From Maratus speciosus (lineage: Eukaryota; Arthropoda; Arachnida; Araneae; Salticidae): 64,000 nt of DNA. The notes below the pieces were generated by a model. The model ran no database searches. It was not told the DNA's origin and worked only from the letters and a program-made list of their open reading frames with translations. Shown piece by piece: positions 56,063 to 64,000 of the stretch; within the stretch, counting starts at the first letter, position 1; the number at the start of each line of letters is the position of its first letter. The DNA is taken from contig OZ010786.1 of the NCBI GenBank assembly GCA_963932465.1, positions 271,840,411 to 271,904,410 of the forward strand. The letters run 5' to 3'. A program made the position numbers and the translations under genes.

Positions 56063-57025
56063 CGCCGCCTTGATTCGTGACGCATTTTTTCAGATATGTT
56101 TTTAATGAAACTTTCGAGATACGGGTGGCGTGTTGAGAGGGCCACTCAATGCAAACTAATCACAATCCTCAAAGTTAGGTAATTAATTCTAATTAAATTA
56201 GTATGGTTTTTACAATTTAACGTTTATTGAATTTATACTACTACTGGGCATTGCATTAAAGAAATATATTATGAAAAACTATTATCTAGACTTTAATAGC
56301 CGAAGGCACATAGAGTACGCTGCCCGTGTCTTTATGTATGTCCAAACCTTCCGTGTCTTTAAAGGTTATTATCTCGGCTAATTAGCGAGATTTTTTTTCG
56401 AAAATCATTATCAACAATACTTTTATACTTCCACGACGATAAGTACCTCATGCTCTCCTCAACGTCTTTGTTGAGCGCCTGTAAATTGAAATATGTGTGT
56501 AATGGGAAAACGCGATTTTCTCAAATAATATGTAACCTAGGGTAATCGTTATAGTTTCCCTGCAAGGTTAAAAAAAACTTCTACTACACCTAATTCTTTC
56601 ATAATTTTAGTTTCAGTAAATTTAGAAATAGTGTGGGGGTGGGCCATATTTTTGCATTAAATTTTCGAGGATATCTTCGAAAATATAACATTTAAAATTA
56701 AAATAAATGTATTATTCAGTTCTGCTTTATGAGAGCTTTTACACGATACCCCACATGATATATGTATAAAAAAAAGATTTTTATTTTCAAGTAACTTAAT
56801 TTGCCCTTCAACATTTTCCCTAAATATATTTGTGAATGGTTAATAAATATTTAAGTATGTGGGTTAATAGACTTTATTACTTCTGAATTTGAGCATTCCA
56901 CGTTCCATAGTTTACGAGGAAAACGGCTGTGACAGACAGACAGACAGACACACGAGTGATCTTTTATGGTTCCGCGATACCATTTTCACGTTTTCACTTT
57001 TTAAGTACTGAATCCTAAAAGTCAA

Positions 57026-58125
57026 AAATTATATGCAGGGTACATCAAAATTCGTGGTACAACAATAAAGGTTGAATAAAACTATTATTAAGCGATAGAA
57101 TCATAGAATTCATACTGGTAATACTAGCTGTAATGCGATATGTGGAGCTTTCTTCTTGTAGATGGAGGTTATAACACAATGTGAAGTATGAGATTTCGAA
57201 TTTTGTTTTGGAATAGTATTTTTATTGTCAGAGAGGTAATATGGATGACAATTAGAAAAAATAAGTGAAGGAAATTCAAAGATAGAACTATTTATTCGAA
57301 AACCCACAGCACTCAAGGAAAAGGGGGGAATTGAAAACTAGTTGGTCCATATTACTGTTAAAGAAATTGCCCTAAAATTAAGCTAATACTAAAATAAAAC
57401 CTTTCCATGATAATAGTTATTGGAAATTTCACTTATGTGTAAGTTTCTTACCATGAATGATAGTGAAATGCGCATTTCTTTGAGTGATTCTTACAATTAA
57501 TTTATATATATATATATATTTGCATTTTTTTGTGATATTTTTTCTAAAATTAAGATTTGCATTTTTACATTACAATAAAAAAAAACCGCAGATTTACACG
57601 TGTGGTTGTTCAAATAAACTGCTATTTGTGTGCCTATTTAAATTTGAGGAAATTATATATCGCTTTATATTACTAATTAAGTCACATTTTAAGAAGATAT
57701 CATCCTTAAAATGCATTAGGTGAACATGAGCATTGAATTAATAGGAAATCTTCATTACAACACATTTCCAGGCAGCAAACAGATACAGTGGGTGCTTGGT
57801 AAATCTGAGTATCATCTCTCATATAGTGAAAGGATATTTTTAAATCTGTCCAATAAACGAAGAATCTATGGGTTTTTTTTGTTTGTTTGTTTGCAAACAA
57901 ACAATTGTTTCTGTTTTACAGTCGAAGTATAACTTAAATCGCCATATTAAAATATCATTAAGTAAAAAGTTGGGAAATATTTCTTTAGTATATTTAACGG
58001 TCATTGTTGTGTGGTGATGCAATACTTTTTACCTAATTTGTGATCATAGTTCTTTTTTACTGTCATTTTAATTTATTACAGTTGTACTAGAACTTGCATT
58101 TTCTCTTACTGCTCATAACAATTGC
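57026..58125. other. AT-rich stretch, no gene recognised
   Basis: A TATATATATATA run lies at about 57505. The overlapping frames between 57484 and 58022 are not recognised and conflict between strands. Confidence 0.35.
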
Positions 58126-58129
58126 ATCG

Positions 58130-59810
58130 AATACTTGAGAGATATTACATTTTGTTCTCTTTACATTATTTTAATTTTTTAAAAATCGTTCGGTTGCATC
58201 TGCGTCTTAGAAGTTATCCATATGTCAAATTTATAGTTTCTATGCTGTCCGTTTCAAAGAAAACAAAGTGAAAATAGCTATAAAACGTTTTTCCCGCATT
58301 CCACAAACTTTAAATTTGATTTTTTTTAAACATTTCTTATTGAGAAACCACATCCTAATGGAAACCTGAACATCAAATAAAAAATTCCTCGTTTCTATTC
58401 CCGATGTTTTGCAAATAATAATTATTTTATCTTTTTAAATGTGGGCTATTTTAACAAAAGCTCTTGTCGTGCATTTATATCCTAAATGTAATCCCCATAT
58501 CAAATTTCATGTTTTTAGCATAAACAGAAGCAAAGAAACTCTAAATTTAGAATGCTTTTTCTCTCTTGCACTCTTTTAAGGGCAGTTTGAAAACAGGTAA
58601 AATTTTTAGACAGAGACTGTTATTATTATTACAATGAGCAAAGATGTAAAATCTGTTTAGTAGTTTCAGAATATTATTATATATAGATCAGACTATAATT
58701 ATTAAACAATATTTCCCAAACTATAGTTATCGAACTATTATCCTCCCCTCCTCATCCTTTTCTTTGAAATAGACTGGTCTACTTCTATGCAAGTAAAGAA
58801 CTTTCACGAACTTTCACTCCTCTGATTTTTTGTCTCCCTGGTGACGTCTGTTATAGTGCAGTTGAAAGCGCTTGGTGTTTTTAACATCTTTGGCGGTTTT
58901 TATGCTATAAAGACCTTTTCATGTAAATATTAGCACGTTTAAGCAAATTTTATCATAATTTTAATATCACATATCTTATAGTTCCAAAATAATCATTACG
59001 GTAATAATAACGTAAAATAATAATAGCGTACTCATTACGTAAAATAATAATCTTTCCGCTCATTTCACACTTTTAAATTTCGAAACTTTCTAAACTGTTA
59101 TGATGTACGTCTTAATACTAACTATCATGCCGGATATCGCGTTCCAAAAAATCGTAATTTAGAGTGTTTTAAGAAAGTTTTCAGTTCATTTTATACTTTT
59201 CAATATTTTTAGAACAGCTATTAGCCAGAATGTACATCTATCATTGAACCAAAATACCAAGTTTCATGTGTCTTGTCTCAGTATATCTAAATTTTCATTT
59301 TAAAATGTTAGTCATCTTGCACCCTTTGAGAGCAGTTGGACAGAATTAAAAGTAGCCTCACTTTCAGCACAGTCTGCCACCAGTATTCTCCTGAAAAAAG
59401 TTTTGAAATAGATTCAATAGTTCGAAAATAATTTGTATTTTAGAACTTTTTGTTCTCGTTTCACCCTTAAAATTTCAAAATTTTAGAAATTTCTATGTAC
59501 GGGAATTTATGTTTTAAATGTAATAACAAGGCTAATCTTCAAATGTAGCCCTAGCAATTAGGAAAAAAATATAACGTTTCGTGTTCATTTCACCTTTTTA
59601 AATTTCAAATCTTTAAAAATCACTCAGAGTAAGACATTTTCATCCTAAAAGTAGCCACCATGCCAAAATTCAAACCCAACAGTGTCACGTAATTATAGAA
59701 TTTGTTTTCTTCCTTTAGTTTTTTAAATTTCGATTTTTCTAAAACTGTTCTGTATGAGTATTTACGTCTTACAAATAACAAGGGAATAAATCCGATCTTT
59801 ACTGGTTACA
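58130..59810. repeat. Diverged tandem repeats, family T, second locus
   Basis: Several decayed units share a CATCCTAAAAGTAGCCACCA-type block (59650), CAAACCCAACAGTGTCACG (59685) and TGTACGTCTTAATACTAACT (59105) with units at 35.6-36.6 kb. Each unit alternates these with TTTTTCTTTCATTTCAC-like AT-rich DNA. Confidence 0.5.
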
Positions 59811-60386
59811 GAATATAGAGCCCTTTCGCGGGCGGTAAGGACAGCTGATTTTTATTTTACTGACACATGGAATTTTTAATTAAAATTTTCCTTTTATAGC
59901 ATAGGGTAACTCCGGGAGTGTCGCCGCATACGGGATAGATGCCGCACCTCTTGTATTTCTTATAATTATCGATAGATGGTCATTAAACACACAGTATAGG
60001 TGCGCAATGAGATTATTTTAACCAGTGTATAGCGTGAATCCCATTTCGATGTTTACTTATAGAAGTACAATTATTAATTTGACGTAAGTGCATGATTTCA
60101 CTGTCCAAACTTTTAATCACGTTATGTGTATATGCTTTTCATACACTAATTACTAAATGCATGCATGCTTTCGAAGTCAAAACTAAGTCTAGCGTTTGTA
60201 TAGAGTACTGTGTGTATGGTTATGCCATTCCCCTCAGCGATGGCAGGTGACTGTGTTAGCCGACGTCTGCACAATGCAAAATGAGATACATGCCGCAATG
60301 CTATTCCGGTTTACATGCCGCAGTTTCTTTTGTACAGGATGATTAAGTGTTATTAACTTTTCCTTTTCTTTTTGCACAGTCTAACC

Positions 60387-60506
60387 ATGATAGGTATGTT
60401 ATCAAGTTTACTAAAACCAAAGGAGAAAAAGGGCAAAATAAAAAGTAAGACGGGCAAGAAAGATGCAAGTCAAGATGATAATAATGAAAAACTAGATTAC
60501 GCGTAA
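60387..60506 (+). CDS. Possible small terminal exon in E3
   Basis: A 39-codon frame from ATG at 60387 to TAA at 60506. Its sequence is strongly lysine-rich (KPKEKKGKIKSKTGKKD) with an acidic end. It is preceded by a pyrimidine-rich tract and TTTGCACAG at about 60372-60380, which could be a splice acceptor, so it may be a last exon of a transposase C-terminus like those in pogo-type elements. It is too short to identify, and chance occurrence cannot be excluded. Confidence 0.25.
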   Translation: MIGMLSSLLKPKEKKGKIKSKTGKKDASQDDNNEKLDYA

Positions 60507-60647
60507 CGCAGACGTTCTTTGCAAACTACTCCAAAAAAGAGGAAGTGTAATTAGCTTCGTTGTATCAGGTGTTTTAATGTAGTTACATAAAGACTGTACT
60601 TTTTCGACACTTTTTCTGTAGATTATAGTCGAAAAAACAGGTCTCAA

Positions 60648-60847
60648 CCCATTCAGGACCATAAATGCATATAAGCACCTTCATAAAGAGCTTACAAAAT
60701 TTGTATCTGGCACCAGTAAAAATGAAAAGTAATATTTTCTTTGTTTAATTAGAGCATTTTCACGATTATTTAAGTAAAATTAACTTCTTTTAAAAAAATG
60801 GTACCAACCGAATAAAATTTGTGTAAAAGCCCCCTGCCCCGAAAGGG
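60648..60847. mobile_element. Decayed TTAACCC-type MITE in E3
   Basis: The left end CCCATTCAGGACCAT follows TCAA (decayed TTAA). The right end GCCCCGAAAGGG precedes TTAA at 60848-60851. Interior words (GGCACCAGTAAAAATG) are reminiscent of the 27522 and 45296 elements. Confidence 0.5.
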
Positions 60848-61377
60848 TTAACAAATACATTATGTAAACACAATTTTACTTTTTTTCGTTTCCCTTTCTA
60901 ATACATTGATGTTACGTTGTTGCTGAAATAACAATTAAAATTTAATGTAAAAAGAATAAGTCGATAATTTTAATAGTGAAAGTAGGCAACAATTATTAAT
61001 TTGAATCTACTAATACGTTTCATTGTACTCATTTAGTTTCATTTTGTTATTACATCGTTAATTGTAGTCCAGATATGAATATTTTTTTTAAATATTTTTA
61101 TTTATAATTTCATTCTGTTCTTATTACAAGCGCGGCATAACTACCGCACAAGTGCGGCTCAGCCTGAATGTACGAGTGACGAGCCGCAGTGTAATGTTTT
61201 AGAAAAAAAAATTGTTAAAAAATATTAATAATTTTTTTTTGAATTTTTTGTCGCACTACACGCGTTGTATATTTAACATTAAATAGCACAGCATGATTTT
61301 TTTTTTATTTTATGTCCACCTTGGAACTTTATACACAAATTCAAAAAATGGGCGGCATAAATCCCGGAATTACCCTA

Positions 61378-62390
61378 CATGAAAAAAAGTAATTGTGTAT
61401 TTTCTAATAAATTCGTTTATAAATTCTGGTTTCAGTCCATTATTTCATCAGTTTATAAACAAAATTACTCTGCGCCGGAAAGGGTTAAAACAAACGTATA
61501 AAGCATTTGTGATGTCAACATCCTTTTGTCTCTCCATATACCAAAGGGACAACGATGAATGGTATTTTTCTAATGGTTCTGCAAGCTGCTTTTGGTATTG
61601 TTTACTTAGGTACCATTAAAACACGTTGTTTGATAAAACAAAATTGCAATTAGTCAAAAATTAATGCAAAAACGTTTGAATAAAGATTCATTGATCAGCA
61701 AAGATTGTGTCGAGAGCGCCTCGCGCGGGTGTACTTTTTTAATTGTTATTCATAACTCTAATAGATTTTCTACAGGTAATATATTTAGAGCTCAGATGAT
61801 AAAGGTGGTATGTTTAAGAAAATGAGTTAATCCTATGATAGAAGATAATTCAATGGTTGTCTAACCTCATTTAAATTGCTATTTGAAAAACTTAATACTC
61901 ACTTAGATTTAAATTAATAAATGAGGCATTCGATACTAAACTCAAATGAAGTTTTGGAATTTTACAGCTTATTTTCTTAAAATGATGATTGTATCACTTA
62001 CTACCTTTATCTCATGATTTCTTCATATTATTTAGTGCCCAAGACTAACACTAAAAATCATTTTTATATGCAAAATAGCAACAATGCCTTGAAATAAAGT
62101 TTTTGAAATTTATTAAACAGCTATACTTTCGTATTACCTCGCGGTAGGATTTAAAAGTCGAAGAAATCTTCAATGATCACGTATTTACAATCAGCCTTTT
62201 TGATTCTGTTCATTTCACTGGTACGATAACATGTTTCAAATTTGGATTATTTTATTTTATATTTAATTGTTGTATTTATTGATTGACGAATGTTTTTATA
62301 TCGTTAAAGAATATAAGCAGGAAAAAAATGCTGAGATATTTATGTTAATTTAAGTGCAAACGGATCTTTCGTAAATCGTAATCGTCTGCA
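61378..62390. other. AT-rich stretch, no gene recognised
   Basis: The CCGGAAAGGGTTAA at about 61472-61487 resembles a MITE right end whose left end could be the GAGCCCTTTCGCGGGCGG at about 59819; if so, E3 is nested in it. Otherwise nothing is seen. Confidence 0.35.
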
Positions 62391-62394
62391 GGCA

Positions 62395-62640
62395 ATAGAG
62401 TTAAATATGAAAAAATTCATGGTTTAAATTATTTTAAAAACAATAAAAATTGAATAATTTGCAATACAGATTTCAAACAAATTGTATTTGAAAGTACAGT
62501 TTTTTCTCATTTGACTGCGTAAAAATGTATAATGTGGAATATTTAGAAGTTTCAAAATTGCAGTATGACATAGTCAAAATTACGTCAGCGATGCGGATGG
62601 AGACGTTTCTCCTTTATAATGTAGATAGCCGCGCTAAATT
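62395..62640 (+). repeat. Dispersed repeat family D, copy 4
   Basis: Shares GCAATACAGATTTCAAACAA, ATTTGAAAGTACAG, TTTGACTGCGTAAAAATG and a CTCCTTTATAATGTAGATAG tail with copies 1-3. Confidence 0.6.
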
Positions 62641-63185
62641 TTATGTTTAATAAAGTATATACTGTATTAGTTATTTAATCATCAAAGACATTCTTGAAAA
62701 GCGTATAACCATTTCCTTCATTAGACCATAAAATAGTTCAACTGTTCTGTTAGAAATAAAATACTTTTAATAACTATTCGCACACAATAACAAAACAGTA
62801 AATAGTAGCAAAATATGAAAACTATATATCAATTTCTTTTATAAAGTTTTGCTTTCTCAACATCATTTGATGTAGCAATTTCTTGATTAAATTTTAATTC
62901 AAATGAAGTACCTTTCATAATGTTCGTCAACATAACCAATCATTATTCACCCTTGAAAAATTGCATTTTTCATCTGTGGATTAATTAAAAGTACTCTGCA
63001 CTATTACTGAATGAAAAGTACAAATTTCTTCGATAAACTGAAAATATGTATTAATTACCATGCGGAATAGTTACAGAGGGCATTCTTAAGACTATCACAT
63101 TTGAAATGGGATATTTTATTATCCTCCGTGCAAGAGGGAATGCATGTGAAGATCAATGACAATTTAGAAAACAAATTTTATATAG
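62641..63185. other. AT-rich stretch, no gene seen
   Basis: Nothing recognisable. The sequence runs into element E4 at 63190. Confidence 0.35.
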
Positions 63186-63612
63186 AGTAGGTGGGGCAAA
63201 GATACGCACGGGGCAAAGATACGCACTGGCTGATTTAATATGAAGAAACATTTCTAGAATCATGACCGGTCTCAAGTGTCGTAGTTGTGTGTTCAAACCT
63301 TCTGAAAAAAATCAGCACTCCGTGCAAAGAAAATGAGGTAATTTAAAATTTTCGAATTCTGATCTAATATTTTTAAATTTTCACTTTATTGTTTAACTAA
63401 TGATACCTCGAATTTTTACAAATCCAAAAATACAGTGGAGATCGGATGCTCTTTAGTTTCTAAATGCCCCCTAATTCACCTCGATCGCATTTGTTTAAAT
63501 TTGTAGGTAACCGGTTATGTAAAATACTGCAGAATGGGGTAAAATTACGCACCCGTCTTGGGGCAAAGATACGCACAAGTTCAAGATGTGGAGTTTTGCC
63601 CTATCGCTTTAG

Positions 63613-63849
63613 GCCCCGCAAGTGGCTGAGAGGTTCTGCTCTCGAAGCTGGTAGACGGGAGGTGCTGGGTTCGATCCCAATCGCGACCGTCGGCCTAGTC
63701 GTTCGGCGTTTTCGTGGTTTTCTTCGAGCCATGGATTTCCATGCATAAATACGGATTAGGTACTTTTGGAAAGACCCCCACGAAGGGCGCTCCCCCCTCG
63801 GGCCTATATCCCTAGTGCAGATAATCGGCGCCAAAAATCAACCAACCAA
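63613..63849 (+). mobile_element. tRNA-derived SINE
   Basis: RNA polymerase III promoter boxes are visible: A box TGGCTGAGAGG (63623-63633) and B box GGTTCGATCCC (63668-63678), in a tRNA-like head resembling a class II tRNA. A conserved body follows (CGGCGTTTTCGTGGTTTTC, TGGATTTCCATGCATAAAT), ending in an ACCAACCAACC tail. Target duplications CCCTATCGCTTTAG (63599-63612) and CCCTATCGTTTTAG (63850-63863) match at 13 of 14 positions. Short frames on both strands here are by-products. Confidence 0.93.
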
Positions 63850-63871
63850 CCCTATCGTTTTAGCTAGATGC

Positions 63872-63904
63872 AAAGCTTTCCACAATTACGTTGTGGAAAG
63901 CTTT
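63872..63904. repeat. Perfect 14-bp hairpin
   Basis: AAAGCTTTCCACAA, loop TTACG, TTGTGGAAAGCTTT. The stem is perfect and followed by a T-rich run. It may be part of E4's interior. No role can be assigned. Confidence 0.8.
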
Positions 63905-64000
63905 ATTTTTTAAAAGTTTGTATTGTATAAAATATAATAACTAGTTAAATATTATGTGCTAGTTAACTACCTTTTCCTTTTTCTAGTTAAGTGTTTTTAA

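Larger units (their letters stand above)
49365..57025 (+). repeat. Dispersed repeat family R, copy C, enlarged by nested insertions
   Basis: R-derived sequence remains in four blocks: 49365-49571, 53314-53385, 53665-53779 and 56063-57025. They are collinear with copy A. Copy A keeps the empty sites of E2 (ATATAGAACCTAAATAA, approximate) and N2 (AACGCCGCCTTGG, exact). Copy C keeps the empty site of the TTAA MITE present in copy A. The 3' end at about 56930-57015 has the GACAGACAGACAGACAGAC run and the GGTTCCGC tail. Confidence 0.75.
59904..61375. mobile_element. E3: TA-flanked TIR transposon
   Basis: TA at 59902-59903 and 61376-61377. The left end GGGTAACTCCGGGAGTGTCG matches the reverse-complemented right end GGGTAATTCCGGGATTTATG. 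A ATGCCGCA-type motif recurs inside both ends (59945, 60290, 60314 and 61136-61190 in both strands). 1472 bp, with one short frame (60387-60506) but no transposase core. Confidence 0.88.
63190..64000 (+). mobile_element. E4: left end of a TA-flanked element with GGGGCAAAGATACGCAC repeats
   Basis: After TA (63188-63189) comes GGT and two direct copies of GGGGCAAAGATACGCAC (63193-63209, 63210-63226). Further copies lie at 63536-63552 (GGGGTAAAATTACGCAC) and 63561-63577. No matching inverted end is in the window, so the element continues beyond it or has lost its right end. The style (G-rich iterated motif in the terminus) resembles E1-E3. A SINE has inserted at 63613. Confidence 0.55.

Noticed and set aside
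63601..63834. Frames on both strands across the SINE
   Set aside because: The segment is a tRNA-derived SINE; the frames are incidental.

Overview
The window is AT-rich arthropod nuclear DNA, most likely from a spider or other arachnid. The arachnid call is an inference from the style of the Gypsy gag protein, the tRNA-derived SINE and the mix of element families; no host gene or marker confirms it. I find no convincing host protein-coding gene, rRNA gene or intact tRNA gene. What can be recognised is almost entirely transposable elements, their relics and satellite-like arrays. Many elements have clean terminal inverted repeats (TIRs) and target-site duplications (TSDs), and several are confirmed by an uninterrupted related copy elsewhere in the window.

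Layout. 0-5.6 kb: dispersed repeat family D, then a 1.74-kb GC-rich insertion with a 10-bp TSD that abuts an internally deleted mariner (M1). 10.4-13.1 kb: dispersed repeat family R copy A, split by a TTAA-flanked MITE, then another TTAA MITE. 15.8-16.8 kb: Penelope-like relic with a GIY-YIG region. 18.1-20.5 kb: decayed mariner M2 with a Tc1-type element nested inside. 22-27.7 kb: mosaic of R copy B, family D, repeats rich in TCGCCAA, hAT-type MITEs (8-bp TSDs) and TTAA MITEs. 28.8-32.6 kb: a 145-bp tandem repeat split by a TA-flanked transposon (E1), which is itself split by a very young gag-only Gypsy element with identical LTRs. 32.7-34.0 kb: piggyBac transposase relic. 37.4-44.0 kb: two 146-bp satellite arrays in opposite orientation, the first with a five-monomer higher-order repeat. 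44.8-45.8 kb: a 206-bp inverted repeat. 46.1-47.7 kb: BEL/Pao relic with inverted LTR-like ends and a tRNA-Phe 3' half. 49.4-57.0 kb: R copy C, enlarged by a pogo-like element (E2), two Transib-like elements (N1, N2) and further nested insertions. 58-64 kb: diverged repeats, TA-flanked elements E3 and E4, and a tRNA-derived SINE.

The most notable signal is the pair of Transib-like elements. Both start and end with CACAGTG (the V(D)J recombination-signal heptamer), both are flanked by 5-bp CGCCG duplications, and both have A-rich nonamer-like blocks at recombination-signal spacing. R copy A holds the empty CGCCG site for N2. Transib transposases are the established relatives of RAG1, so these ends can be compared with the ancestral signal. 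Other points are the five-level nest at 49.4-53.3 kb, the two piggyBac-type insertions with matching empty sites, the unidentified GC-rich element and the higher-order satellite.

The elements appear to depend on each other. A piggyBac relic coexists with several TTAA MITEs, mariner/pogo relics with many TA-flanked elements, and the Gypsy copy carries only gag, so most insertions would have needed transposases or polymerases supplied from elsewhere in the genome.
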